64,000 nt of DNA, taken from NCBI RefSeq assembly GCF_025642785.1, contig NZ_JANZKU010000005.1:186001-250000 (forward strand), read 5' to 3'. The DNA is from Pseudomonas sp. RIT-PI-AD. Lineage in GTDB: Bacteria; Pseudomonadota; Gammaproteobacteria; Pseudomonadales; Pseudomonadaceae. Under the pieces are notes generated by a model. The model saw only the letters and a list, made by a program, of their open reading frames with translations. It ran no database searches and was not told the origin of the DNA. Position numbers and translations under genes: made by a program. Shown in pieces: positions 23,529 through 33,815 of this stretch. The stretch's first letter is position 1. Each line of letters begins with the position of its first letter.

Positions 23529-23942
23529 TCATTGTTTTAGCTTCGCCTGCCGTTTACGACGGCCTTCGGGCGCCCAGTCGAGCGCACCGATCCGCCATAG
23601 GTAGACAAGACCTGCCAACAGAATTGCTATGAAAACGGTAGCTTCGATGAGGCCGGCCCAGCCGCTTTCGCGAACGGATACGGCCCAGGCGAACAGAAAG
23701 AGGGCTTCTACGTCGAAGATCACGAAGAGCATCGCGACCAAATAGAATTTGGCGGAAAGGCGCAGGCGCGCGTTGCCGGTGGGGAGCATGCCGGATTCGA
23801 AGGGGTCGTTCTTGCTGCGCCCCCAGGCCTTGCTGCCGAGCAGGCTGGACACGCCCAGCATGAATGCACAGAGGCCCACGACCCCGAGAAGGAAAATGGC
23901 AAAGGACCAGTTGTGGGTGAGGATCGTCGTGGCTTCCGACAT
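23529..23942 (-). CDS. nuoA: NADH-quinone oxidoreductase subunit A
   Basis: NuoA, first gene of the complex I operon, 137 residues with three membrane helices. Conserved features are KNDPFESGM in the loop and the acidic helix segment [15 protein letters not shown]. The start MSEATT has AAGGAG nine bases upstream; seven extra in-frame codons upstream (MFKEFPG) would include the ribosome binding site itself and are excluded. Transcription probably starts in the AT-rich DNA upstream. Confidence 0.96.
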   Translation of the reverse strand: MSEATTILTHNWSFAIFLLGVVGLCAFMLGVSSLLGSKAWGRSKNDPFESGMLPTGNARLRLSAKFYLVAMLFVIFDVEALFLFAWAVSVRESGWAGLIEATVFIAILLAGLVYLWRIGALDWAPEGRRKRQAKLKQ

Positions 23943-24206
23943 GCCCGGAAACTCCTTAAACAAGCAACGGCATTCGCTATGTTTGAATGGGTGCTGCTGG
24001 CAACCTACTGATTCCCCAGCAATCTATTCGGACAATTTTATGCCCGTATCGCCGCTCAAGTAAATTTTTCAGACTAAAAAATTAACTCCCAGGCACTTCA
24101 GTTACTTATCGGAAGCGCTACAGCCCACATGCAGTAAGGCTTTGCATCATAGCGGCGGGCGCATTCGAGTGGACTAGGGTTTGCGACATTTAATTCAGTA
24201 ATTCAA

Positions 24207-24225
24207 CTGAATGATAGTCATTATC
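24207..24225. promoter_or_regulatory. Fur-box-like palindrome
   Basis: CTGAATGATAGTCATTATC matches the classical 19-base Fur consensus (GATAATGATAATCATTATC) at 15 positions and contains the internal repeat AATGA-TAG-TCATT. It lies about 265 bases upstream of the nuoA start codon. It may control nuo, or a plus-strand transcript starting near 24260 (a possible -35 TTGATG and -10 TACATA follow it). Confidence 0.45.
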
Positions 24226-24259
24226 GTTTGATGGGTAACTTGTCTCTCCGCTACATATA

Positions 24260-24402
24260 TTAGCGAGAGCGAAGTTATCGATTAGTTTCAGGGTAAATGT
24301 CCGGCATGATTCGCCACCGAGGGTTGGCGATTCACACGAGCCGGCCTCGATCGAGCCGGGGAAGGGCTATGTGCCCGGTCAGGTTTCGCCGACGGGCTTT
24401 CC
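24260..24402 (+). ncRNA. possible small RNA downstream of a Fur-box-like site
   Basis: Speculative. A promoter-like TTGATG-N18-TACATA (24228-24257) follows the Fur-like palindrome. The downstream DNA can fold into a hairpin around ATTCGCCA/TGGCGATT, then a CCGG-stem near 24340-24360, and a bulged GCCC/GGGC stem followed by TTT at about 24372-24402 that could terminate. No protein-coding frame is convincing. The transcript would be convergent with aceA. Confidence 0.15.
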
Positions 24403-24414
24403 CGCTCGGGACCT

Positions 24415-24453
24415 GGAAAAAACGAAGCCCCGGTATCGCTACCGGGGCTTCGA
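24415..24453 (-). terminator. rho-independent terminator of aceA
   Basis: On the minus strand CGAAGCCCCGGTA and TACCGGGGCTTCG pair around a four-base loop and are followed by six Ts. It lies about 35 bases after the aceA stop codon. Confidence 0.92.
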
Positions 24454-24487
24454 GGAGACGGAAGGACCTAAGTCGTTCCGTAGCCGC

Positions 24488-26083
24488 TTAGTGGAACTGG
24501 TTCATGGTGTTGTCTTTGCCGCTGGCTTTCAGGGCCGCTTCACCGGCGAAGTATTCCTTGTGGTTGTCGCCGATGTCGGAGCCGGCCATGTTCTGGTGCT
24601 TGACGCAGGCGATACCCTGGCGCAGTTCCTGGCGCTGCACGCCCTTGACGTAGGCCAGCATGCCTTGGTCGGCGAAGTACCCCTTGGCCAGGTTGTCGGT
24701 GGACAGCGCGGCGGTGTGGTAGGTCGGCAAGGTGATCAGGTGGTGGAAGATGCCGGCCTGGGCCGAACCGTCGCGCTGGAAGGTGCGGATCTTCTCGTCG
24801 GCGATCTGGGCCAGTTCGGTTTCGTCGTACTCGACGCTCATCAGCTTGGCGCGATCGTAGGCGGATACGTCCTTGCCTTCGGCGGCGAACGCATCGAACA
24901 CTTGCTGGCGGAAGTTCAGGGTCCAGTTGAAGGACGGGCTGTTGTTGTAGACCAGCTTGGCGTTGGGAATCACTTCGCGGATGCGGTCGACCATGCTCTT
25001 GATCTGGCCCACGTGCGGTTTCTCGGTCTCGATCCACAGCAGGTCGGCGCCGTTCTGCAGCGAGGTGATGCAGTCCAGCACGCAGCGGTCTTCGCCGGTG
25101 CCCTTGCGGAACTGGAACAGGTTGCTCGGCAGGCGCTTGGGACGCAGCAGCTTGCCTTCGCGCTTGATCACCACGTCGCCATTGCCCAGATCGGCTTCGC
25201 TGATTTCCTCACAGTCGAGGAAGGCGTTGTACTGGTCGCCCAGGTCGCCCGGCTCGTTGGTGACGGCGATCTGCTTGGTCAGGCCGGCGCCCAGGGAGTC
25301 GGTACGGGCGACGATCACGCCGTCGTCGACACCCAGTTCGAGGAACGCGTAGCGAACTGCGTTGATCTTGGCCAGGAAGTCGGCGTGGGGAACGGTCACC
25401 TTGCCGTCCTGGTGGCCGCATTGTTTCTCGTCGGACACCTGGTTCTCGATCTGGATGCAGCAGGCGCCGGCTTCGATCATCTTCTTGGCCAGCAGATAGG
25501 TGGCTTCCGGGTTGCCGAAGCCGGCATCGATGTCGGCGATGATCGGCACGACGTGGGTTTCGAAGTTGTCGATCTGGGCCTGGATTTCGTCTTGCTTGGC
25601 CTTGTCGTTGCTGGCGCGGGCCGCGTCCAGCGCGGTGAACAGCAGGTCCAGTTCGCGGGCATCGGCTTGGCGCAGGAAAGTGTACAGCTCCTCGATCAGG
25701 CCGGAAACCGCGGTTTTTTCATGCATCGACTGGTCGGGCAGCGGTCCGAAGTCGGAACGCAGGGCGGCGACCATCCAGCCGGACAGGTAGAGGTAGCGCT
25801 TGTTGGTGGTCTTCAGGTGCTTCTTGATGGAAATCAGCTTCTGCTGACCGATGAAGCCGTGCCAGCACCCCAGCGACTGGGTGTAGACGGAGGAGTCGGC
25901 GTCGTACTCTTCCATGTCCTTGCGCATGATGGCGGCGGTGTACTTGGCGATGTCCAGGCCGGTCTTGAAACGGTTCTGGGCGCGCATGCGAGCCACGGAT
26001 TCCGGGTTGATAGCGCTCCAGCTGTTACCTGCTGTCTCTTTCAGAGCGGCTACGGCTTTGATGTCGTTTTGATAAGCGGACAT
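24488..26083 (-). CDS. aceA: isocitrate lyase
   Basis: Isocitrate lyase, cleaving isocitrate to glyoxylate and succinate, the first step of the glyoxylate shunt. 531 residues, the longer Pseudomonas type. The catalytic cysteine motif appears as KQCGHQDGKV (equivalent to the KKCGH loop), preceded by VPIIADIDAGFGN and CCIQIENQVSDEKQCGH. The start MSAYQND has GAAGGA correctly spaced; eleven upstream codons are excluded. The enzyme competes with isocitrate dehydrogenase, encoded about 8.5 kb away in this window. The upstream region contains a TGTAGTG/CACTACA palindrome. Confidence 0.97.
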   Translation of the reverse strand: MSAYQNDIKAVAALKETAGNSWSAINPESVARMRAQNRFKTGLDIAKYTAAIMRKDMEEYDADSSVYTQSLGCWHGFIGQQKLISIKKHLKTTNKRYLYLSGWMVAALRSDFGPLPDQSMHEKTAVSGLIEELYTFLRQADARELDLLFTALDAARASNDKAKQDEIQAQIDNFETHVVPIIADIDAGFGNPEATYLLAKKMIEAGACCIQIENQVSDEKQCGHQDGKVTVPHADFLAKINAVRYAFLELGVDDGVIVARTDSLGAGLTKQIAVTNEPGDLGDQYNAFLDCEEISEADLGNGDVVIKREGKLLRPKRLPSNLFQFRKGTGEDRCVLDCITSLQNGADLLWIETEKPHVGQIKSMVDRIREVIPNAKLVYNNSPSFNWTLNFRQQVFDAFAAEGKDVSAYDRAKLMSVEYDETELAQIADEKIRTFQRDGSAQAGIFHHLITLPTYHTAALSTDNLAKGYFADQGMLAYVKGVQRQELRQGIACVKHQNMAGSDIGDNHKEYFAGEAALKASGKDNTMNQFH

Positions 26084-26552
26084 GGTCAATCCTTCAAGTG
26101 TGTATGGGTTGAGCACCGACTTTCCCGTGTGGACCCTGGGGATCGTGACGGGTAGCTCACCGCAGAACGTTGAGAATGTGACCGAACGAGAGCGAGACGT
26201 GGGAGGGTGGCGCGGTGTACAGAGGATGACTTCAGTCAGGTAGGCGAACCGCCGCTGAATCTCGCTGGCGATGTCGCGGGCTGAACCGGTCGATCCGGCT
26301 GATACGTTGAAAACGCTTCCCCGTCCCTCAGGACAACTTTCGTTCCAGTCGCAATCTCGTCGAACTGCCTTGTGGGCTGTAGCAACACGGATCGACTCGG
26401 CTGGTCGGCTGGAGGCGGTCCGAGGCCGTTTCAGCGGCCTTGATTAGCGGGAGCGGAGTCATCATGCCTTTCGAACAAGCGTTCGTCAAACATTTTGTAG
26501 TGTTTTTCTGAGGGCACTACATGCGGTCCGGGAACGACCCGGAAGTCAGCTT
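26084..26552. other. intergenic region upstream of aceA
   Basis: About 470 bases between aceA and the upstream same-strand gene. The only structured element I see is the TGTAGTG/CACTACA palindrome at 26496-26521, just after the upstream gene ends. No coding frame or terminator hairpin is convincing. A long aceA leader or a promoter nearer to 26200 are both possible. Confidence 0.5.
26496..26521. promoter_or_regulatory. TGTAGTG-N12-CACTACA palindrome upstream of aceA
   Basis: Seven-base inverted arms separated by 12 bases, about 410 bases upstream of aceA. The left arm with its flank, TTGTAGTGTTT, recurs exactly upstream of icd (34373-34383). The RpiR-family regulator RccR of Pseudomonas is reported to bind TGTAGT/ACTACA-type sites at glyoxylate-shunt genes; the spacing here is longer than I recall for it, so assignment is tentative. 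Confidence 0.4.
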
Positions 26553-27359
26553 TCAGTTGGCCAGTTCCACCTTGAGACGCACGCTGGTGTCGCTACGACC
26601 CTGGGTGGAGCGGTGCTGGAGGACGCCGTTTCGATCGCTGTCGATGTCCTCGGCGACGCCACCCAGGGTCATCCATTCGCCCAGCCTGCCGCTGAGCTGG
26701 GTATCGGCGCTCTGCACGTCGATCACGCCGGGGTGGGTCTGGCTAAGGCGATCGTTATTGCTGCTGATGGCGACGTGCACGATATCCCCGGTGACGCTGG
26801 CGGTGACGTAGAACCCACGCGTGACGGCGTGGTATTCGGTGTTCTGGTAGACCCTTCCGTAGGCGTCGCGCCCACTGGAGGTGAGGGGCACATTCTGGCC
26901 GACCTGGATAAGCGCCGGATAGCCTTCGCTGGCCTGAATCCGTTGGCTGTTCCCGCTTCTTCCAGCGGTATTGCGGCGGATGATACGGACTTGGTCGCGC
27001 CCTTGGACTTCCCCCCGGCCGGCCTGCACCTCCACGCCGCCGACGCTGGCGGAGCCGTTCACCGAATAGCCGCTGTCATCCTGAGCCCGGTCCTCGGCGG
27101 TTTCCACGCTGATCAACAACTGTTTGGGTTGTTTGTCCAGCTGCTCGAGGAGGGTGCGCAGTTCCTGGATCTTGCCCGGGGAGGCGTTGACGATGAGTTG
27201 ATTGCCATAGGCACTGATGCGCCCGGCGTTGCCCATGATCGCCTGGGCAGTGGGCAGGATTTCCTCGGCGGTTCTGTAGTTGAGCGGGATGATTTCGGTT
27301 TCGGCGCGGAGCGATGCGCTGAACAGGAACAGGGCCAAGAGCAGGATGCGAGAGGTCAT
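26553..27359 (-). CDS. secretin N-terminal-domain-like exported protein
   Basis: A 268-residue exported protein. A signal peptide covers residues 1-19 (MTSRILLLALFLFSASLRA). Residues about 20-95 look like a secretin N domain (PLNYRTAEEILPTAQAIM, then GNQLIVNASPGKIQELRTLLEQLD). The C-terminal part resembles the beginning of a secretin core but lacks a full membrane-ring domain, so it probably does not form a pore. Orthologues sit at this place in P. aeruginosa (PA2633, hypothetical). Its start overlaps the stop of the upstream gene by four bases; GGAGC lies eight bases before the ATG. Confidence 0.75.
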   Translation of the reverse strand: MTSRILLLALFLFSASLRAETEIIPLNYRTAEEILPTAQAIMGNAGRISAYGNQLIVNASPGKIQELRTLLEQLDKQPKQLLISVETAEDRAQDDSGYSVNGSASVGGVEVQAGRGEVQGRDQVRIIRRNTAGRSGNSQRIQASEGYPALIQVGQNVPLTSSGRDAYGRVYQNTEYHAVTRGFYVTASVTGDIVHVAISSNNDRLSQTHPGVIDVQSADTQLSGRLGEWMTLGGVAEDIDSDRNGVLQHRSTQGRSDTSVRLKVELAN

Positions 27360-27985
27360 AGCAGGAAGCTCCGCAGGTCGGGATCGGTGATGCTGTTGTC
27401 CCAGGCCTGATCGAATGCCGTCTGGCGGAGGCGTACGCGGCCGGGGTCGTTGTACAGGGCGTAACCGGCATACGCATCCGGTTCCGGGCGCAGCAGCAGA
27501 CCGCGATCGTCGGCCAGCAGATAGGCCGCCTCGTCGTTGGGATAGTCCGGGTTGAGCTTGCGGATGTGGCAATTGCTGGAGAGGCGGCGCGCCAAGTTGA
27601 GCAGGCGATTGCCTTCTTTCACTGCGCGAGTGGCGTCGCGCAGTAAAATGCGCAGACGATTCCTGGGGTGCGCGATCAGGAAGCGCGTGCATGCTTCCTG
27701 CACGCTGCTGTGATGGTAAAGCCAGGGTTCCAGATCCGGGGTGTACAGGCACAGGCTGCGTTGCGCCTGTTGCAGTAGCGCCAGCCCATGGGCGCGGGCT
27801 TCTTCCGGTCTGCCGAAGCGTTGCAGGTCGGCCTGCTGCCCGAGAACGAAGGGCGCCGCCTCCCATTGTTGCGGGGAGGGCAGCGAGGGTTCCGGGTTGT
27901 GGATGGAGAAACGCCCCGGTGAATCGAAATCGATGGCCGGCAAGTCGCTGGCTTCGGTCGGGTCTTCCGGGGCGTTAGGATTCAT
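27356..27985 (-). CDS. conserved protein with phospholipase-D-like/DUF7931-type domain
   Basis: A 209-residue cytoplasmic protein. The first 50 residues are acidic and proline-rich. The remainder contains LLQQAQRSLCLYTPDLEPWLYHHSSVQEA and a C-terminal AFDQAWDNS, a layout like an inactive phospholipase-D-fold half (DUF7931). No catalytic HKD motif is seen. It lies between the GNAT acetyltransferase gene and the secretin-like gene in an apparent operon. Function unknown. Confidence 0.7.
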   Translation of the reverse strand: MNPNAPEDPTEASDLPAIDFDSPGRFSIHNPEPSLPSPQQWEAAPFVLGQQADLQRFGRPEEARAHGLALLQQAQRSLCLYTPDLEPWLYHHSSVQEACTRFLIAHPRNRLRILLRDATRAVKEGNRLLNLARRLSSNCHIRKLNPDYPNDEAAYLLADDRGLLLRPEPDAYAGYALYNDPGRVRLRQTAFDQAWDNSITDPDLRSFLL

Positions 27986-27998
27986 CGCGGGCTCCGCT

Positions 27999-28424
27999 TC
28001 ATTCGCTGTGGCGCACCATGTCCACGTGGGGGATACCGACATCCAGGTATTCGTCGCTGACCACGGCGAACCCATGGCGCTCGTAGAAGGACGTGGCCTG
28101 CACCTGGGCGCTGAGCATCTGCTGACGCAGTCCGCGTTTTTCCGCCTCGGCAATGGCGGTGCGCAGCAGGCGGTCGCCCACCTTCAACCCGCGCCAGTCC
28201 TTGAGTACCGACATGCGGCCGATATGGCCGTCCGGCAGCAGGCGCACGGTGCCGATCGGGTAGTCGCCCTCGATGGCCAGAAAATGCACGGCGTCGGCAT
28301 CCTCCGAATCCCACTCGAGTTCGGGCGGTACGGACTGCTCGAGGATGAATACGGTTTCGCGTATGCGCCGCAGGTCTGCATTGTCCTTGTGCCAGTCGGC
28401 GATGCGGATATCGATCTCACTCAT
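27999..28424 (-). CDS. GNAT family N-acetyltransferase
   Basis: A 141-residue single-domain acetyltransferase of the GNAT fold. The acetyl-CoA-binding region is GRMSVLKDWRGLKVGDRLLRTAI, and the C-terminal FYERHGFAVVSDEYLDVGIPHVDM is typical of the ElaA/YjdJ-like branch. The start MSEIDIR overlaps the upstream roxA-like stop by eight bases, with GGAG seven bases before it. The acetyl acceptor is unknown. Confidence 0.85.
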   Translation of the reverse strand: MSEIDIRIADWHKDNADLRRIRETVFILEQSVPPELEWDSEDADAVHFLAIEGDYPIGTVRLLPDGHIGRMSVLKDWRGLKVGDRLLRTAIAEAEKRGLRQQMLSAQVQATSFYERHGFAVVSDEYLDVGIPHVDMVRHSE

Positions 28425-29583
28425 CGGCAAACTCCAGACTTCCTTGCTTGACCAGTTCCCATAGCAGCTTACGTCCCTCGTCGTCGGCCAACCATGGCCC
28501 GAGATTGTCGAGGTGCAGCGCCTCGGCAGCGCAAATCAGCTTGAGCAGTTCCCGCAGGTGTCCCGACAGCAGCCTGCTCTGGCCGCTGGCGAATAGCACC
28601 AGGTTTTCGTCCACTTCCGACCAGGCCAGGCGGGCGCTGGGGTTGCGGATGAGAACCGCACCCTGGTCCAGGGCGGTGAGGAACTCTTCTTCTTCGACTT
28701 CGCTGCCGGAAACCAGTTCGGGGTATCGCGGCTCGGTCATGAACTGGCCGAACCAGGTCAGCAGCAGGCGTTCGTCGCCCATGTGCTCGGCGAGCAACGC
28801 CTTCAACCGATCCAGCGCGTCGCGCTGGATCTGGTGAGGGTCTTCCGGGGGCGGGCTGCCGGCATCGCCATAGCGCTCTTCGTCGGGCAGGAACTGGGCG
28901 AGGAAGTCGGTGAAATGGGTCAGGACCTCGGCGGCGCTCGGTGCGCGGAAGCCTACCGAATAGGTCATGCAGTCGTCCTCGGCAATGCCGAAATGCGCCA
29001 GGCGCGGCGGCAGGTAGAGCATGTCGCCGGGCTCCAGCACCCATTCGTCGGTCTGCTCGAAGCCGGCGAGGATGCGCAGGTCGCCGTGGGGAAGCAGCGG
29101 GCTGTCGTTGTCGCACATTTGCCCGATCTTCCAGCGCCGACGGCCATGGCCCTGGAGCAGGAAAACGTCGTAGTTGTCGTAGTGCGGGCCGACGCCGCCG
29201 CCGGGTGCGGCGAAGCTGATCATCACGTCGTCGATGCGCCAGCTCGGCAGGAAGCGGAAATGCTGGAGCAGCTCGGCGACTTCCGGGACGAACTGGTCGA
29301 CCGCTTGGACCAGCAGCGTCCAGTCACGCTCGGGCAAGTGCTGGAAGGCGTCCTCGGCAAAGGGGCCGCGACGCAGCTCCCACGGCTGGGCGCCATGTTC
29401 GATCACCAGGCGGGACTCGACGGTTTCTTCGAGCGACAGGCCGGCCAGCTCATCGGGCGAGATCGGGCTTTCGAAGCCGGGCAGGGCCTGGCGGATCAAC
29501 AGCGGCTTACGCTGCCAGTAATCGCGAAGGAACTCGCGGGCGCTGATGCCGCCGAGGAGCTGGAGAGGAAGATCGGGGGTCAT
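28417..29583 (-). CDS. roxA: ribosomal protein uL16 arginine hydroxylase (RoxA/YcfD-type JmjC oxygenase)
   Basis: A 388-residue Fe(II)/2-oxoglutarate-dependent oxygenase of the RoxA/YcfD family, which in E. coli hydroxylates an arginine of ribosomal protein L16. The metal triad is visible as H134 and D136 in GPHYDNYDVFLLQG and H197 in PPRLAHFGIAED. The C-terminal region matches the dimerisation and winged-helix part. The start MTPDLPL is preceded by AAGGT. It is the first gene after purB and leads the roxA-GNAT-DUF7931-secretin-like cluster. The substrate is inferred from the family. Confidence 0.88.
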   Translation of the reverse strand: MTPDLPLQLLGGISAREFLRDYWQRKPLLIRQALPGFESPISPDELAGLSLEETVESRLVIEHGAQPWELRRGPFAEDAFQHLPERDWTLLVQAVDQFVPEVAELLQHFRFLPSWRIDDVMISFAAPGGGVGPHYDNYDVFLLQGHGRRRWKIGQMCDNDSPLLPHGDLRILAGFEQTDEWVLEPGDMLYLPPRLAHFGIAEDDCMTYSVGFRAPSAAEVLTHFTDFLAQFLPDEERYGDAGSPPPEDPHQIQRDALDRLKALLAEHMGDERLLLTWFGQFMTEPRYPELVSGSEVEEEEFLTALDQGAVLIRNPSARLAWSEVDENLVLFASGQSRLLSGHLRELLKLICAAEALHLDNLGPWLADDEGRKLLWELVKQGSLEFADE

Positions 29584-29601
29584 GGCGGGTACCTTGGGTA
29601 T

Positions 29602-29628
29602 AAAAAAACGCCCGGCACAGCCGGGCGT
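29602..29628 (-). terminator. rho-independent terminator of purB
   Basis: On the minus strand ACGCCCGGC and GCCGGGCGT pair around a three-base loop and are followed by a run of seven Ts. It lies between the purB stop and the roxA start. Confidence 0.92.
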
Positions 29629-29646
29629 GCGCATCGTCGAAAGCGA

Positions 29647-31101
<1,455 letters not shown>

Positions 31102-31971
31102 TCAGGCCTTCCGCCGGGAGATCGACAGCAGGCCGGAGGCGAAAATCAGCAGCGCGCCCAGCAGCGAACCCAGGTCCGGTGTCTCGCCCCACCGCAGCCA
31201 GGCGATGATCCCGGAAAATACGATGGCCAGGTAGGCGAACGGCCCGATGATACCGGGCGGCGCCATGGCGTAGGCCTTGGACATGACGATCTGACTGACC
31301 GTCGCGAGCAGGCCCACCACCAGCAGCAGGCCCAGTTCATGCCCGCTGATCGGTTGCCACGACCAGGTCAGCGGCACCGCCGAAATCAGCGTGCTGAACA
31401 ACGCGAAGTAAAAGACGATGCGGAACGCCGGCTCGGTATCGCTCATTTCCCGGATGGAAACGAAGGCGAAGGCGGCCAGCAGGCTGGCGGCGATCCCGAC
31501 CAGTGACTGGGTATCGAACAGCGCCTCCGAGGGTTTGGCGACCAGGAACACGCCGATCAGACCGATGCCGCTGGTCAGCAACATGCGCCGGGTCAGCGGT
31601 TCCTTCAGCCACCAGAACGCGATCAGTGGGGTGAAGACCGGTGCCGAGTAGGTGAACAGCATGGCGTCGGCGAGGGGCAGGTGAGCGATGGCGTAGAAGA
31701 AGCAGTACATCGCCGCCAGGCCATAGGTGGTCCGCCACATATGGGATTTCAGGCGCAGGGTTTTCAGCGGTCCGGGGCCTTTCAGCAGAACGAGCGGGAG
31801 GAAGAACACCACCCCGATCAGGTTGCGGAAGAACACCACCGATTCGTTGTTGACATTGCCCGCCAGCTCGCGGATGCCGACGCCCATGAACGAAAACAGC
31901 AGGGTCGACAGGGTCAGCAGCAAGGCACCCTGGATCGGCTTGACCGAGCGGGAAGGGATGATCCTGCTCAT
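31102..31971 (-). CDS. EamA family (DMT) transporter
   Basis: A 289-residue membrane protein with ten predicted helices in two EamA repeats, typical of drug/metabolite transporters. Characteristic motifs are the FFRNLIGVVFFLPL segment of repeat one and APPGIIGPFAYLAIVFSGIIAWLRWGE of repeat two. It begins two bases after the hflD stop, so it is probably in the mnmA-hflD transcription unit. Substrate unknown. Confidence 0.88.
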   Translation of the reverse strand: MSRIIPSRSVKPIQGALLLTLSTLLFSFMGVGIRELAGNVNNESVVFFRNLIGVVFFLPLVLLKGPGPLKTLRLKSHMWRTTYGLAAMYCFFYAIAHLPLADAMLFTYSAPVFTPLIAFWWLKEPLTRRMLLTSGIGLIGVFLVAKPSEALFDTQSLVGIAASLLAAFAFVSIREMSDTEPAFRIVFYFALFSTLISAVPLTWSWQPISGHELGLLLVVGLLATVSQIVMSKAYAMAPPGIIGPFAYLAIVFSGIIAWLRWGETPDLGSLLGALLIFASGLLSISRRKA

Positions 31972-31973
31972 GC

Positions 31974-32594
31974 TCAGTGGCGCATCAGCGGATAAAGCTC
32001 GCTGAGCAGCTTGCGACGGCTGATCACCAGTTGCCAGCGATGGCCGCCGAGTTGGCGCCACAGGCGCGCCGAGCGAATCCCGGCGAGCAGCAGGGCGCGA
32101 ATCTTCGAGGCGTTGCTGGGTTGCTGGAGATAGCGCATGTCGCCGTGCACCTGGATGCGCTGGCGGAAGGTGCTCAGGGTGTCCTGGTAGAGCCCGCCGC
32201 AGGCGGCGATCACGTTTTCGTGGGTAACGCCGAAATGCTGCACCTGCTGCTGGATCTGGTCCAGGCGGGTGCCGATGGTCTCCAGCATGTCGTCGCGCTT
32301 GGCCAACTGCCGCTCCAGGCCCAGCAAGGCCAGCGCGTAGCGCAAGGGCTCGCGCTGCAAGCTGTTGGGGTCGCGTTCCAATGCGCTGGCCAGGGCGCGA
32401 TAGCCTTCGCGCAGGTTGAGGTCGTCGTCGCCGTACACTTCGAGGGTACGCTGCGGGTCGCGCACCAGCAGGCTGCCGATCATGCAACCCAGCGGGGCTT
32501 CGCTGATCTGGCCGGTCTTGGCGATGCGGTCGGCGAGGGCGGCGGCATTGAACACCGCGCCCAGGGCGACCAATTGTTCCTGGATGGGGGTCAT
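31974..32594 (-). CDS. hflD: high frequency lysogenization protein HflD
   Basis: HflD, a 206-residue helical membrane-associated protein conserved next to mnmA in gammaproteobacteria; in E. coli it binds lambda CII. Family features include the N-terminal [22 protein letters not shown] and central [26 protein letters not shown]. The start ATG overlaps the mnmA stop by four bases, suggesting translational coupling. Its cellular role outside phage infection is not well defined. Confidence 0.93.
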   Translation of the reverse strand: MTPIQEQLVALGAVFNAAALADRIAKTGQISEAPLGCMIGSLLVRDPQRTLEVYGDDDLNLREGYRALASALERDPNSLQREPLRYALALLGLERQLAKRDDMLETIGTRLDQIQQQVQHFGVTHENVIAACGGLYQDTLSTFRQRIQVHGDMRYLQQPSNASKIRALLLAGIRSARLWRQLGGHRWQLVISRRKLLSELYPLMRH

Positions 32595-33706
32595 GGCCGT
32601 ACTCCGCTCGACCAGGGCTCCGCCCGCTCGATGATGCCGCCGCCGAGGCAGACCTCGCCTTGATAGAACACCACCGACTGCCCCGGCGTCACCGCGCGCT
32701 GCGGTTCGTCGAACAGGGCGCGGTAGCCTTCGGCGGTTTTCTCCAGGGTGCAGGTCTGGTCGCTCTGCCGGTAGCGGACCTTGGCGGTTAAGCGACGCGG
32801 GGTGTCGAGCCTTTGCGGGTTGACCCAGTAGATATCAGCGGCGAGCAGGGCGCGTGAAAACAGCCAGGGATGCTCGTTGCCCTGGCCAACCACCAGCACG
32901 TTGCGCGCAAGGTCCTTGGCCAGGACGTACCAGGGATCGTCGCTGGCATCCTTCATGCCGCCGATGCCCAGCCCCTGGCGCTGGCCGATGGTGTGATACA
33001 TCAGCCCGTGATGGCGCCCGATTACCTCACCCTCGACAGTCTCGATATCACCCGGTTGAGCGGGCAGGTATTGCTTGAGGAAGTCGCTGAAACGCCGTTC
33101 GCCGATGAAGCAGATACCGGTCGAGTCCTTCTTCTTGGCGGTGGCCAGGCCATGTTTCTCGGCGATGGCGCGAACCTGGGGTTTTTCCAGTTCGCCGACC
33201 GGGAAAAGGGTCCGGCCTATCTGCTCGCCGCCGACCGCGTGGAGGAAGTAGCTCTGGTCCTTGTTCGGGTCCAGCCCCTTGAGCAGCTCGCTGCGGCCAT
33301 CCAGGTCCCGTCGGCGCACATAGTGGCCGGTGGCGATCAGGTCCGCGCCGAGGCTTAAGGCATATTCGAGGAAGGCTTTGAACTTGATCTCGCGGTTGCA
33401 CAGGATGTCCGGGTTCGGGGTGCGACCGGCCTTGTATTCCGCGAGGAAGTGCTCGAACACGTTGTCCCAGTACTCGGCAGCGAAGTTGGCCGTGTGCAGG
33501 CGGATCCCGATGCGATCGCAGACCGCCTGGGCGTCGGCCAGGTCTTCCTTGGCGGTGCAGTATTCGGTGCCATCGTCCTCCTCCCAGTTCTTCATGAACA
33601 GGCCTTCGACCTGATAGCCCTGCTCGAGCAGCAGGAGCGCGGAAACCGAGGAGTCCACGCCGCCGGACATGCCGACGATCACGCGGGTATTGGCTGGATC
33701 ATGCAT
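32591..33706 (-). CDS. mnmA: tRNA-specific 2-thiouridylase MnmA
   Basis: MnmA, which adds sulfur at U34 of tRNAs for Lys, Glu and Gln using ATP. 371 residues. The PP-loop motif SGGVDSS is at residues 14-20. Cysteines in [12 protein letters not shown] and [12 protein letters not shown] correspond to the catalytic pair. It receives sulfur from the TusBCD-TusE relay, whose genes lie at 52.8-54.2 kb in this window. It is downstream of a NUDIX gene and coupled to hflD. Confidence 0.97.
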   Translation of the reverse strand: MHDPANTRVIVGMSGGVDSSVSALLLLEQGYQVEGLFMKNWEEDDGTEYCTAKEDLADAQAVCDRIGIRLHTANFAAEYWDNVFEHFLAEYKAGRTPNPDILCNREIKFKAFLEYALSLGADLIATGHYVRRRDLDGRSELLKGLDPNKDQSYFLHAVGGEQIGRTLFPVGELEKPQVRAIAEKHGLATAKKKDSTGICFIGERRFSDFLKQYLPAQPGDIETVEGEVIGRHHGLMYHTIGQRQGLGIGGMKDASDDPWYVLAKDLARNVLVVGQGNEHPWLFSRALLAADIYWVNPQRLDTPRRLTAKVRYRQSDQTCTLEKTAEGYRALFDEPQRAVTPGQSVVFYQGEVCLGGGIIERAEPWSSGVRP

Positions 33707-33815
33707 AGGAATCTGGACGGTGACTGCAAGGGGGTGCCGATTCTAACACCCTCCTGCCCTTGCACGGGCGTGAGGGCGCCGGGCGGATACCGGCGAACCG
33801 CGCTGGCGCGGCGAA

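Larger units (their letters stand above)
23943..24414. other. AT-rich intergenic region upstream of nuoA
   Basis: About 470 bases between nuoA and the aceA terminator, markedly more AT-rich than the flanks from about 24000 to 24300. It should hold the nuo promoter. It also holds a Fur-box-like palindrome (24207-24225), an imperfect inverted repeat CTCTCCGCTA/TAGCGAGAG (24244-24269) and several hairpins up to 24402 that could form a small RNA. P. aeruginosa has small hypothetical genes here; I see no credible protein gene. Confidence 0.5.

Noticed and set aside
24297-24491. Small arginine-rich open frame between nuoA and aceA
   Set aside because: No ribosome binding site, runs through the aceA terminator hairpin and shows no coding character.
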